NCBI RefSeq assembly: GCF_014926385.1
Contig: NZ_CP053291.1
Coordinates: 248,001 to 312,000 of the forward strand
DNA length: 64,000 nt
DNA from: Trueperella pecoris
Lineage (GTDB): Bacteria; Actinomycetota; Actinomycetes; Actinomycetales; Actinomycetaceae
Reading direction: 5' to 3'
Position numbers and translations under genes: made by a program. Positions 27,162-35,400 of the stretch are shown here, piece by piece. The notes below the pieces were generated by a model, which ran no database searches, was not told the DNA's origin, and was given only the letters and a program-made list of their open reading frames with translations. How positions within the stretch are numbered: the stretch's first letter is position 1; each line of letters opens with the position of its first letter.

Positions 27162-28646
27162 ATGGCCGACAATCCTCTGAATCTCGATGAGGCGGGCGAG
27201 TGGGCTGGCCTATGGTGGCTGCCGGACGACCCTGACAAGCAGGTCCCAGGCATCTTGCGGTATGACGGTGAGGGCAGCCCCTCGCTCGCGCTGATCGGAG
27301 CATTCGAGGACCGCATCACCTCCGATCTCGCCCCTGGAGTGACGGCCTGCCACGAGGGTACCAAGACATGGGACGTGATCCACGGCGTGGCTGAGAATCG
27401 TGAAGTCACCCTCCTCGGCTGTGTCCCCACCCGTACAAAACGGACGATGGGCGCGCGGGTGAAGAGCCCCGACACGCAGACTGTGGCGGCGACGATGGCG
27501 ATCATCGGCGCGCACGTCAGCGGAAAAGAGGACGCGGCGTTCGCGGTGGCCGAGGTCTCGGTCGAAGACTTGGGGCTGTGGGCTGCGTCGTCCGTGTTCG
27601 AGGTTTCCCTTGGCACTTCCGAAGACAGAATTGATGGGACCGGGACCATCTCGGTGAAGCCCGTCGAGGCACAGTCGGTGACAGTCGATGGCACGGAGTA
27701 CCGCCTCGTGCACACTTACACCCTGCCATTCTTTGACTGCCGTAAGAGCCGAACCGTCGCGCGCATGCGCGACACCGCCTCCATCCGTGTCTGCCCAGCC
27801 GAGCCGTTCACCCTGACCGCCGCGCTGAAGGCGGCGAACCTGATGCAGGACTTGATCGCGCTGGCAACGCACCGCGCTGCTGGCGTGATCTGGCTCCGGC
27901 TGGAGGTTGCCGAAACCGAGTCGGGCCCGCAGAATGGTCAGCCTTTGCCGCGTCGGCGCGCCGACGTGCTCTATCCGCCCGTAGCGCTCGGCAAGCACGA
28001 CGCGAAGGCTGTTGACCCTCGCCGAGTATTCTTCACCTGTGCGACGCTCCCGTTCGAGGAACTCGTACCCCGCTGGTGCGAGGCGCATGACCGACTGTGG
28101 GCAGCGACCAACATGATTCTGGGTCTGCGCTATGCGCCAGCCCGCTTCATCGAGAACAACCTCCTGACAGCGGTGGGCGCTGCGGAGGCGCTGCACCGCG
28201 GACTCGACATCGATGAGAAGACTCCCTTCCCTAAGAACGAGTTCAAGGGGATGCGCGACGCGATGCTTGGCCAGGTGCCTGAAAAGCACCGGGACAGATT
28301 CAAGGGGATGATCAGAAATGATCCGACGCTCCGGGATCGGCTTCGCGCCCTGGCCGCGAGACCCGATCAGGAGGCGATCGCGCAGCTTGTGCCAGACGTC
28401 AATCACTGGGCGAAGCGGACGACGCGAGCTCGCAATGACCTCGCACACGAAGGCAGGACCCCTGACGATTCCATCGAGGAACTGATCGCGATCGTCGAGA
28501 CCACGACCGCAGTCGTGATCCTCAACGTCTTGCACGAGCTTGGGCTGCCAGCAGAGCGGCAGCGCCAGATCGTGCGGGATCACCCAATGCTCAGGGATAC
28601 GGCGGGCCGTGCCCGCGAGTGGTTGGTCGCCTCCGAATCCGACTGA
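27162..28646 (+). CDS. ApeA-like HEPN-domain protein (probable anti-phage RNase)
   Basis: 494 residues, ATG after GGGAGAAC, 16 bases downstream of ychF. The N-terminal ~250 residues resemble the ApeA N-terminal domain (opening GEWAGLWWLPDD, later VHTYTLPFFDCRKSRTVARM). The C-terminal half is helical and contains the HEPN RNase motif R-x4-H in RARNDLAHEG (Arg424, His429). ApeA proteins abort phage infection by cutting host tRNA after sensing a phage signal; the assignment rests on my reading of domain pattern. It opens the accessory island and could be transcribed from the ychF promoter. Confidence 0.75.
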   Translation: MADNPLNLDEAGEWAGLWWLPDDPDKQVPGILRYDGEGSPSLALIGAFEDRITSDLAPGVTACHEGTKTWDVIHGVAENREVTLLGCVPTRTKRTMGARVKSPDTQTVAATMAIIGAHVSGKEDAAFAVAEVSVEDLGLWAASSVFEVSLGTSEDRIDGTGTISVKPVEAQSVTVDGTEYRLVHTYTLPFFDCRKSRTVARMRDTASIRVCPAEPFTLTAALKAANLMQDLIALATHRAAGVIWLRLEVAETESGPQNGQPLPRRRADVLYPPVALGKHDAKAVDPRRVFFTCATLPFEELVPRWCEAHDRLWAATNMILGLRYAPARFIENNLLTAVGAAEALHRGLDIDEKTPFPKNEFKGMRDAMLGQVPEKHRDRFKGMIRNDPTLRDRLRALAARPDQEAIAQLVPDVNHWAKRTTRARNDLAHEGRTPDDSIEELIAIVETTTAVVILNVLHELGLPAERQRQIVRDHPMLRDTAGRAREWLVASESD

Positions 28647-28822
28647 TCGCCCTGCTCGTTGCTGGGTACAGGACGGTCATTCGCCTGAGAATGTTGGGCC
28701 GTCGGAAAGATGGCTGATGTGCAGAAGGTGCTGTCGTCGAGATCGACGCACGTCACGCACGCGCGACTTAGAGGCTGCATAGGAGAGGGCGATCTGGGTG
28801 CGACCGCCTAGGAGGTGCACGC

Positions 28823-29905
28823 ATGACTGACAAGAGGAGCACGGCGAAGCTGCATCACTATGTGCCGCAGGGATACCTTCGGGGCTTCGCGACGGACATG
28901 GAGCGGGTCAGGGTCGTGCCCCTCGACCGCTCTCGGCAGCCATACACGCCGAGCGTGAAGAACGTAGCTGCGCAGAACCACTTCCACACGGTCGGTGAGT
29001 TCGATGAGCCGGATGCATTCGAGAAAGCGCTGAGCGACGTCGAGGGCCAAGCTCTCGGCATCATCAGGGGCCTTGCCAACGGCGAGTTTCCCCTCTCCGA
29101 GGAGAACAGGTGGGCCTTCGCCCATTACACGGCGTTGCAGAGCGTGCGCGGGCCGGACACCCGGAGGACGACCGAGCATCTCTGCGCGGCCATGGTCCGG
29201 TTGGAGGTGGGTGCCGGTGGCCGCAAGAATGTCGGTGCCTGGATCCGTGACAATTTCGGAGTCGACCCGACGCCCGAGCAAGAGGATCGGATCTGGGACG
29301 AGGCTACCCAACCTGGTGGACCGCCGATCAGTTTTTCCAACTTGACTCACATTCAGAACGCGGTCGAGACCGCGATCGAGCTGACGCCTTACCTGGCCAC
29401 CCGCCCCTGGACACTCGTCCGCTTCGAACGGCGCTCTCTCATCACGTCGGATGCTCCGGTCAGCTTGGTGCGCCGACCGAACGACCAGCCGTGGGAGGGA
29501 GTCGGCTTCGCCACGGCATGGGGCGTCACGTTCCCGCTCACGCGTAAGCTGGGACTGCTCATGAGTGACCCCATGGCGATATTGGAAGGGTTCGAAGCGG
29601 ACGATCCGCGCGTCCAGCAGGTCCGCGAGATGGTTCTTGCCGGACGGATCGACCAAATCCAGCCCGGGACCACAGCAATGGAGAAGCTGTTCAACCAGCA
29701 CACGGCGCAGTCGGCCCGCGAGTACGTCTTTCACCACCCTGAGGACGAGTGCTTCGTCCCTGCCGACTTGCCTGAACCGGATCTCATCAACATCAGACCG
29801 GTGAGGGGACTCGTCAACATGGACTTCGACGGTGAGTCGGCGTTCGCACCCGGTGGGGACAGTCCCACGCCGCCTGAGGAAAAGTCTTCCAAGTCGATTG
29901 ATTAG
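28823..29905 (+). CDS. DUF4238 domain protein
   Basis: 360 residues. The N-terminal KLHHYVPQGYLRGFATD is the diagnostic start of DUF4238. RWAFAHYTALQSVRGPDTR follows around residues 94-112, and a hydrophilic Pro/Ser tail ends the protein. The family has no established biochemical function. The conserved HHYVP segment recalls a metal or nucleic acid site, but this is unproven. A Shine-Dalgarno (AGGAGG) lies ten bases before the ATG. Same strand as the ApeA-like gene, 176 bases downstream, so a two-gene unit is possible. Confidence 0.8.
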   Translation: MTDKRSTAKLHHYVPQGYLRGFATDMERVRVVPLDRSRQPYTPSVKNVAAQNHFHTVGEFDEPDAFEKALSDVEGQALGIIRGLANGEFPLSEENRWAFAHYTALQSVRGPDTRRTTEHLCAAMVRLEVGAGGRKNVGAWIRDNFGVDPTPEQEDRIWDEATQPGGPPISFSNLTHIQNAVETAIELTPYLATRPWTLVRFERRSLITSDAPVSLVRRPNDQPWEGVGFATAWGVTFPLTRKLGLLMSDPMAILEGFEADDPRVQQVREMVLAGRIDQIQPGTTAMEKLFNQHTAQSAREYVFHHPEDECFVPADLPEPDLINIRPVRGLVNMDFDGESAFAPGGDSPTPPEEKSSKSID

Positions 29906-30237
29906 GAACGCTTTCGTGACTCCGTCAGGTGGCTGTACAGCAGGAGGTCGGCAAAGTCGTGCTCATGGCGGGGTGGTTAGGAGTGTTATAGCTGCTCGGG
30001 GTGCCTGAACGCCACCTTGTCCAATGGCGGCTATGGCGTGACGCTACGGCGGGTCGCAGAGATTGAACGGAGTGGGGCTCACATTCAGCGCCTGAATCCC
30101 CGAGATCCCGGGGGATCGGCCCAGTCCCGGATCGTGAGCCTCGGGTGCGCCGGAGGGCGCGTCGTGTGATCATGTCTGCTCTGTTGCGGGGCTCAAGTTT
30201 GCTTACCAGGGTGGCTCAAGAATGCTAGGTTAGCTTC
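29906..30237. other. Intergenic stretch before the DUF4143 ATPase gene
   Basis: 332 bases without a supportable gene. GGCTCAAG occurs twice near 30189-30220, and the -10 box of the next gene lies at the right end. Confidence 0.6.
30226..30231 (+). promoter_or_regulatory. Predicted leaderless -10 box of the DUF4143 gene
   Basis: TAGGTT ends six bases before the ATG at 30238, with no Shine-Dalgarno. Confidence 0.45.
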
Positions 30238-31539
30238 ATGAAGCTGACCAGTGTCGTTCCGCGCCGGGTGAGCGAGGTCCTCGTGGAACAGGTGCGCGTG
30301 GAGCCGGTGGTAGCGCTTCACGGTCCCCGATCGGTCGGCAAATCGACGGTTCTGCGCGCGTTCGCGGCGCAGGTGGGCAGTACCGTCATCGACCTCGACG
30401 ACATCGAGGTCCGTGAGGCCGTGGAAGGGAATCTGGTATCGGCTGTATCGACGGCTACGACCCTGTGCGTCGATGAGTACCAGCGACTCCCAGACGTCTT
30501 GGATGCGATCAAGGCGCGCCTGAACCGAGAGGGAAGCAACCCGGGTACCGCAGTCATTACGGGATCCACGCGGCAAGACGCCTTGCCGCGCACGGTCCAA
30601 GCACTCACGGGTCGCCTGCATTCGCAAGTCATCTGGCCCTTGTCGCAAGGGGAGATCGTCGGCGTCCGGGAGGACTTCCTGGAGTGTCTGCTCGTAGATG
30701 TCGGGGACACGGTGGCGGCGCTCCCCACATCAACGACCTCTAGGGACGAGTATGTGGATCGGGTCTGCTCAGGTGGGATGCCGTTAGCGCTGCGCCGTAC
30801 CGGGGCGTCGCGCGCGCGATGGTTCGACGACTTTGTCCGCGCTTCCGTCGAACGCGATGCCGTCGAGCTCAGTCGAGTTCGGGAGCGTCAGGCCCTTGCC
30901 GATCTGCTGGGGCACCTTGCTTCACAGACCGGACAGTTGTTGAATGTCTCCGCCGGAGCGCAGAAACTGGGGATCAATAGGGCAACCGCCGAGAATCACT
31001 TGCGCCTGTTGGAGGATCTGTTTCTGGTTGTGCGGCTTCCTGCCTGGGGCAAGACGCTGCGCTCCCGGGTGAGTGCCAAGCCGAAGGTCCATGTCGTCGA
31101 TTCCGGACTTGCTGCACGGCTGCTTCGCCTCACCCCCGACAGGCTGCGAGGCCTCGACCCGGCGACGCTGACCGATTTCGGTCATCTTCTGGAGACATTC
31201 GTGGTGGGGGAGGTCCGCAAACAGGCTTCATGGCTGGGGGAGCCGGTTGCGTTCGGGCATTGGCGCACCAGTGACGGCGACGAGGTCGATCTCGTCATCG
31301 AGCGTGATGACGGACGCGTGCTGGCTATAGAGGTCAAAGCGAGCGAACGAGCGCCGGGCTCGGAGTTTCGCGGCATGGCCAAACTTCGTGATCTGCTCGG
31401 CGACCGTTTCCTGGGCGGCATCATGATGACCGCCGGAAAGCGCTCCTATACCTACCAGGATCGTCTGCACGTGATCCCCATCGACCGCTTGTGGACGCCG
31501 GTCGGCGGGCATGCGTCTGACGCGGTGGCGAAGGGCTAG
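30238..31539 (+). CDS. AAA ATPase with C-terminal DUF4143
   Basis: 433 residues. Walker A is HGPRSVGKST (residues 29-37 cover the loop) and Walker B is LCVDEYQRLPDVL. An arginine-sensor-like TGSTRQDALP follows. The middle has a winged-helix-like section. The C-terminal DUF4143 includes ETFVVGEVRKQA and the run GDEVDLVIERDDGRVLAIEVKAS, which has the E...D/E-x-K order of restriction-like folds. The family is common in actinobacterial and archaeal accessory regions and its role is unknown. Monocistronic, between a leaderless start and a strong terminator. Confidence 0.85.
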   Translation: MKLTSVVPRRVSEVLVEQVRVEPVVALHGPRSVGKSTVLRAFAAQVGSTVIDLDDIEVREAVEGNLVSAVSTATTLCVDEYQRLPDVLDAIKARLNREGSNPGTAVITGSTRQDALPRTVQALTGRLHSQVIWPLSQGEIVGVREDFLECLLVDVGDTVAALPTSTTSRDEYVDRVCSGGMPLALRRTGASRARWFDDFVRASVERDAVELSRVRERQALADLLGHLASQTGQLLNVSAGAQKLGINRATAENHLRLLEDLFLVVRLPAWGKTLRSRVSAKPKVHVVDSGLAARLLRLTPDRLRGLDPATLTDFGHLLETFVVGEVRKQASWLGEPVAFGHWRTSDGDEVDLVIERDDGRVLAIEVKASERAPGSEFRGMAKLRDLLGDRFLGGIMMTAGKRSYTYQDRLHVIPIDRLWTPVGGHASDAVAKG

Positions 31540-31600
31540 ATCTGGTGGAGGCCCAGTGGAGTTTATGTTTAACGTCTAGCCTTTGCTGGATGGCCGTATG

Positions 31601-31639
31601 AAGCGGCCCGCTGTCTCTGGTGGGGATTGCGGGCCGCTT
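31601..31639 (+). terminator. Rho-independent terminator after the DUF4143 gene
   Basis: AAGCGGCCCGC (31601-31611) pairs perfectly with GCGGGCCGCTT (31629-31639), followed by TTCTCTT. Confidence 0.8.
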
Positions 31640-31679
31640 TTCTCTTCCCGTTGCGGGACCTCGGTGAGATACTGGGGAT

Positions 31680-31988
31680 ATGGCTATTGAGGCTTTCTTG
31701 GATCGTGAGGAGATTTCGCGCGCCGCAAAGCGGAGGGGAGTCTTTCGTCTTCAGGTTTTTGGGTCTGCGGTGCGAGGGGGATTCAGCGAGCGCAGTGATA
31801 TCGATTTTCTCGTCGATTTTCTCCCGAATCGGGAAGATCCCTTCGAAGATTACGTAGGGTTACGAAAGGATCTCGAAGAGATAACACGTCGAGACGTCGA
31901 CTTAGTTGTTGAGCGAGCTGTTCGTAATCCTTTCTTCAAAGAATCCGTTCTGGAATCGGCGGAGGACGTTTATGTTGCCGACATCTAA
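31680..31988 (+). CDS. mntA: MntA-type nucleotidyltransferase antitoxin
   Basis: 102 residues of the minimal nucleotidyltransferase fold: VFGSAVRGGFSERSDIDFLVDF carries the G28-S29 and D40-x-D42 catalytic pattern, with a third acidic residue in RRDVDLVVE (Asp72/Asp74). In characterised MntA-HepT pairs the antitoxin adds AMP units to a tyrosine next to the HepT active site. It overlaps hepT by 17 bases. A GATACT box six bases before the ATG suggests a leaderless start. GC content is lower than in core genes. Confidence 0.9.
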   Translation: MAIEAFLDREEISRAAKRRGVFRLQVFGSAVRGGFSERSDIDFLVDFLPNREDPFEDYVGLRKDLEEITRRDVDLVVERAVRNPFFKESVLESAEDVYVADI

Positions 31989-32328
31989 AGCTCACCTATG
32001 GGATGCGCGCGAAGCGTGTCGAGCAGCTCTATCGTTTGTCGATGGAATGGATGAGGAAGATTTCCAGGCGAGTGTGCTCCATCAGTCTGCTGTCGAACGT
32101 CAGCTCCTTATTCTTGGTGAGGCGCTCAATCGCTTGAGGAAGACTGATGCTGAAACATCGTCGCAGATCGCAGATCTTGATCGCATAATCGGAATGCGCA
32201 ATATTCTCGCCCATGAATATGGGGTAGTGGATTGCATCATCGTTTGGTCAGTTTTGAAAAATCATCTTCCGCAGTTATCTCTAGCTTTAACTGATTTACT
32301 TCGCCCTATAGGTGAGGGAATTGAGTGA
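31972..32328 (+). CDS. hepT: HepT-type HEPN ribonuclease toxin
   Basis: 118 residues from the ATG at 31972 after GGAGG. Helical HEPN protein with the complete active motif R-x4-H-x-Y in MRNILAHEYG (Arg76, His81, Tyr83). The tyrosine is the residue modified by the MntA partner in known systems. The module appears intact. The stop overlaps the start of a degraded Nudix gene (GTGA), showing that the operon once had a third cistron. Confidence 0.9.
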   Translation: MLPTSKAHLWDAREACRAALSFVDGMDEEDFQASVLHQSAVERQLLILGEALNRLRKTDAETSSQIADLDRIIGMRNILAHEYGVVDCIIVWSVLKNHLPQLSLALTDLLRPIGEGIE

Positions 32329-32507
32329 GCGAAAAGGTTGCACATTTCGAAATATATGGTGTAGTACCGCAAAGCGGAAAATTGGTAACAGTCCGAAAAG
32401 CTCGTGGTCCCTATATCGGCTGGTTGGATTTACCTGGTGGGAGTCCGGAGTGAGGTGAGCCTCAGCTTGAGACACTTTCGCGCGAGCACTGCTTCGAGTG
32501 CGAGTGA
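32325..32507 (+). pseudogene. Degraded Nudix hydrolase gene behind hepT
   Basis: From the GTG at 32325 the frame encodes a typical Nudix N-terminus (FEIYGVVPQSGKLVTVRKARG in parts, then GWLDLPGGSPE). It is then cut by TGA at 32451-32453, exactly inside the Nudix box. The same frame continues with GEPQLETLSRE, which restores the box pattern G-x5-E-x7-RE, before another TGA at 32505. Further downstream no Nudix sequence can be followed. So it is a remnant. Nudix genes are known third partners of MntA-HepT loci. Confidence 0.75.
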
Positions 32508-32601
32508 AATCTGTGAAGCAAGACGTTCCTCAGTGCGGAAACCCGCGGCGTTTACGCTTAACGTCAAGCGTTATCGATGCGACGCGTTATATGTTTGGCT
32601 A

Positions 32602-32881
32602 GTGATCGCCTCGCTCGCTGAGTTAGATACCGGGGCACTCTACTTGGGGAAGTGGGGAAAGCGTCTCAATTCTCATTCGGATCGGAAAGCGCTCACGCAG
32701 TTGTTACTGCTTGATGATGTCGAAGGGGCTGATGAGCTGAGGGTCCCGCCCGGACACCGGCTTGAAGCTTAGAGGGGAATTGGGTTGGGTGGCACAGCAT
32801 AGGAATTAATCAATAGTGGTGCATTTACGTTGGCTGAACCCCGTAGGTCCAAGCAATGTGGAAAATGTTGATTGTCGCTAG
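32602..32881 (+). pseudogene. Degraded HigB (RelE-fold) toxin gene
   Basis: The frame from the GTG at 32602 (VIASLAELDTGALYLGKW) reads into LLLLDDVEGADELRVPPGHRLEA, the central HigB signature, then meets TAG at 32770. The continuation is in another frame: LRGELGWVAQH, then a TAA at 32807, then VHLRWLNPVGPSNVENVDCR, matching the HigB ending (ICFRW...VEIVDYH). Two or more lesions make it a pseudogene. It lies nine bases upstream of an intact higA. Functional HigB cleaves ribosome-bound mRNA. Confidence 0.75.
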
Positions 32882-32889
32882 GGTGGGAG

Positions 32890-33186
32890 ATGGAAGAGAA
32901 GATTACGCCGGTGGCTCCCGGAGAAATTCTGTTCGAAGATTTCATTCAGCCGATGGGGATTACGCAGAACAAGCTAGCCGTGGCAATTGGTATTCCGCCG
33001 CGTCGGATTAATGAGATTGTGCGGGGAAAGCGCCGGATTACGGCCGATACGGCGTTGCGGTTCGGGCGCTATTTCGGCATGAGTGCCCAGTTCTGGATCA
33101 ATCTCCAGTCCCATTATGATCTGGAAATTGCGCGAGACTCGCTCGGCAATGAGCTCGATCGAATCCGGCCGCTACAAGACTTGTGA
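32890..33186 (+). CDS. higA: HigA family antitoxin (XRE helix-turn-helix)
   Basis: 98 residues from the ATG at 32890. The HigA start ITPVAPGEILFEDFIQPMGITQNKLA leads into the helix-turn-helix PPRRINEIVRGKRRITADTALR, and GMSAQFWINLQSHYDLEIA is diagnostic. It neutralises HigB and represses its promoter. Its cognate toxin upstream is destroyed, so it is now an orphan antitoxin, which could still bind related toxins. Confidence 0.9.
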   Translation: MEEKITPVAPGEILFEDFIQPMGITQNKLAVAIGIPPRRINEIVRGKRRITADTALRFGRYFGMSAQFWINLQSHYDLEIARDSLGNELDRIRPLQDL

Positions 33187-33440
33187 ACCCGCCGGACTCT
33201 GCGAGGCTCTATCTTGGGGTGCTGCTCGTTTAAGCGATTGGATGTCGATGATGAAAGCCGCTCTGTTAGTTTTTGCGTTGAGGCAATGTTGCGATGGCTG
33301 GCATTAGCATTGTTTCTCAGGGCGGGAGAAAGGAGGTTTGGGGCGCGCCGAAATGTAGTTTATGGGTGTTTTGCTTTAAAACCGAGGCCGCCTCGTTGGT
33401 CTAACTGTGACGTGGAATAGATTCAAATGCTGATTCGTCC

Positions 33441-33911
33441 TTAGCTGCCTTGTCCGTCGTGCGTATTGGGAGGATCCAAGCCCAATCGCGGAAACACCCA
33501 TGCGTATATTTCAGCGGTGCCACCATGGTGCCATGAAGGCTCGACATATTTTACTGGCATTGATTGGTATGGCTGAAAGTGATTTTCAGCTGGGGATACG
33601 CCGTATCCGATAAAGGGTTCCTTTGAGATGTTGCTAAATTGATGGAGAGTCGCGTCGATAGCCGCAGGATTGAGTGTCGCACTGTCCAGCGTAAGCCATG
33701 TGTGGGACCCAAGGTGTCCAGTTCCTGATCTTAGTTGCCAATCTTCTCCATGGCGTTCCAAGAGTAATCGGCCGATTGTGTAGGAACTTACTGAGCAACT
33801 TCCTGAGGGGTAGTTCTTGATCCATGGGTTGTCCTTGTTAAGGCTTGAGTATTGGATTAGCAGGGCAGATACTTCTTCCGTTGCAGTGCGCCATCGTGCA
33901 ATTTCATCCAT
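33441..33911 (-). CDS. Hypothetical transglutaminase-like protein
   Basis: 156 residues. A cysteine in YPSGSCSVSSY (Cys39), a histidine and aspartate in GSHTWLTLD (His70, Asp76), and a following IDATLHQF strand have the order of small transglutaminase/papain-like proteins. I could not name a family with confidence. TATAAT on the minus strand (33918-33923) lies six bases before the ATG, so the gene is probably leaderless. Base composition is clearly AT-richer than the core genome. Lone orientation against its neighbours. Confidence 0.6.
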   Translation of the reverse strand: MDEIARWRTATEEVSALLIQYSSLNKDNPWIKNYPSGSCSVSSYTIGRLLLERHGEDWQLRSGTGHLGSHTWLTLDSATLNPAAIDATLHQFSNISKEPFIGYGVSPAENHFQPYQSMPVKYVEPSWHHGGTAEIYAWVFPRLGLDPPNTHDGQGS

Positions 33912-33917
33912 GTCTAA

Positions 33918-33923
33918 ATTATA
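33918..33923 (-). promoter_or_regulatory. Consensus -10 box (leaderless) of the transglutaminase-like gene
   Basis: A perfect TATAAT on the minus strand ends six bases before the ATG at 33911. Confidence 0.55.
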
Positions 33924-34147
33924 GCATATGGTACAGTGTGTGCTATAGTGATGCCTTTTGTGAAAGTGATTAGGGGGCCAATCTCGAATCGTGCTGGAAT
34001 TTTTAGAATATTTTGCTTAATGAATGATGAAGTTCTAAGAATGGCGAGTATCGGTGCAGATACCATTTTCTCCAATCGGTCGTGCCAGCCTAATGCTTCC
34101 GCTGTGAGTGAGCCGTACTCCCGGAAAGTGGAGGCATCGTTTGTAGT

Positions 34148-34609
34148 CTAAGAATGTAGTTCAGCTGGTTGAGGTGCCGACCGTAGTTTCTTGTCGACAA
34201 GCGGCCACGTATTTCCGTGGCCCCAGCAGCCTAGTATGGAACGCCAATCGAACCTATCGTCCGGCTGAAATAGCTGGGCCATGAGGAGCGTGGGATGGTG
34301 CAGACTTCCTCGAGTAGTTGTCTCTGATCCTAGTGGTAAGCCGCTGTGAACAACCGCGCCCGTGCGGCAATGCTCGAAGTGCAGCGCTTGGCTCACATGG
34401 ACCTGAAGGGCCTTTGTGCTCCGCTCTTCACCGAGCCCCCGGAATCGTTCCACGAAATCTTGGAGCCTGGTGATCACACGCGCTCGAATTGCGCCTCGAT
34501 TGGACCCTGCTCCAAAGCGTGAGACAGGCGGCAGGATGTTGGCAATACGCGTTCCCTCGGTGGGGATGTCTGTGCCGTCGCGGAAGGCGCCACCGACGAA
34601 GGCGACGTC
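34148..34609 (-). pseudogene. 5'-truncated gene of unknown function
   Basis: The minus-strand frame is open from 34609 to a stop at 34148 (about 153 codons) and reads as a plausible protein with GDVAFVGGAFRDGTDIPTEG near its start and GCWGHGNTWPLVDKKL near its end. A GTG at 34477 could start a shorter form. It abuts a methylase that is itself truncated on the opposite strand, so its 5' end was probably lost in a rearrangement. Family not recognised. Confidence 0.45.
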
Positions 34610-34615
34610 GCCACG

Positions 34616-35022
34616 TTGATGGATGGCAAGAGTGCCAACCTGGTACTCACTGACCCGCCCTACAGTGTCGCCTTCGAATCATCGGGCGGCCTGAAAATCA
34701 AGAATGACGCGATGAATAACGACGCGTTCTTTGAGTTCCTGCTGGCCGCGTTCACCAACATGAACAGCGCGCTCGAGAAGGGCGGGTCGGCGTATGTGTT
34801 CCACGCCGACAACGAAGGCCTGAACTTCCGCCGCGCCTTCGTAGAGGCGGGCTTCAAGCTCTCCGGCTGCTGCATCTGGGTGAAGGATTCGCTAGTGCTT
34901 GGGCGGAGCCCGTATCAATGGCAGCATGAGCCTGTGCTGTTCGGCTGGAAGCAGGGCGGTAAGCACAAGTGGTTCGCCGATCGGAAACAAACCACCATGT
35001 GGCGGTTTGATAAGCCCGGACC
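34616..35022 (+). pseudogene. Phage DNA methyltransferase fragment, interrupted by an IS
   Basis: The frame carries ANLVLTDPPYSVAFESSG (the DPPY catalytic motif of N6/N4 amino-methyltransferases) and CCIWVKDSLVLGRSPYQWQHEPVLFGWK. This is the phage-encoded methylase that normally has a ParB-like N-terminus. Upstream sequence GATDEGDVATLMDGK is still recognisable, but the ParB part is missing. On the right it stops at WRFDKPG where the IS begins, so the C-terminal SAM-binding FGGSG part is gone. Non-functional. Confidence 0.8.
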
Positions 35023-35088
35023 TGACCCCCGTTTGGTAGACACCCGACAACCCGGCTTTCTGCCGGGGAAGAAAGGTAACCTGCCACC

Positions 35089-35400
35089 ATGCCCAGCAAG
35101 ACCTACACTGAGGAATTCCGCCGCGACGCGGTCGCCGTCTACGAGAATTCCCCCGGCGTATCGATCAACGCCCTCGCCGCCGAACTCGGCGTCAACCGCA
35201 ACACCCTCCAGATCTGGGTCCGCAAATATGGCACCGGCGCCCGCACCACCACCAGCACCGAGGCCGCCTCGCAGACCCCAACATCGGTGACCGATGCCGA
35301 ACGTATCCGCCAGCTGGAACGGGAAAACGCCCGACTGAAGGAAGAGCGCGACATTCTGCGCAAGGCCGCGAAATATTTCGCGGAAGAGACGACCTGGTGA
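35089..35400 (+). CDS. IS3-family transposase OrfA
   Basis: 103 residues: an N-terminal helix-turn-helix (YTEEFRRDAVAVYENS, then GVNRNTLQIWVRKYG) and a C-terminal leucine-zipper-like coil (IRQLERENARLKEERDIL). It binds the IS ends. The last codons encode RKAAKYFAEETTW. The DNA there contains a perfect 18-bp palindrome (35366-35383). It overlaps orfB by four bases (GTGA). Confidence 0.9.
   Translation: MPSKTYTEEFRRDAVAVYENSPGVSINALAAELGVNRNTLQIWVRKYGTGARTTTSTEAASQTPTSVTDAERIRQLERENARLKEERDILRKAAKYFAEETTW

Noticed and set aside
26054-27715. A 553-residue minus-strand frame across ychF and the ApeA-like gene
   Set aside because: It is antisense to two recognisable proteins and spans the island junction, so it cannot be an old gene.
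33936-34151. A 71-residue plus-strand frame
   Set aside because: No Shine-Dalgarno, no motif, and it begins inside the promoter region of the divergent gene.
35366-35383. Perfect 18-bp palindrome at the end of orfA in the first IS, considered as an operator or frameshift signal
   Set aside because: It encodes the AKYFAE segment conserved in OrfA proteins of this family, so the palindrome is probably a by-product of coding.
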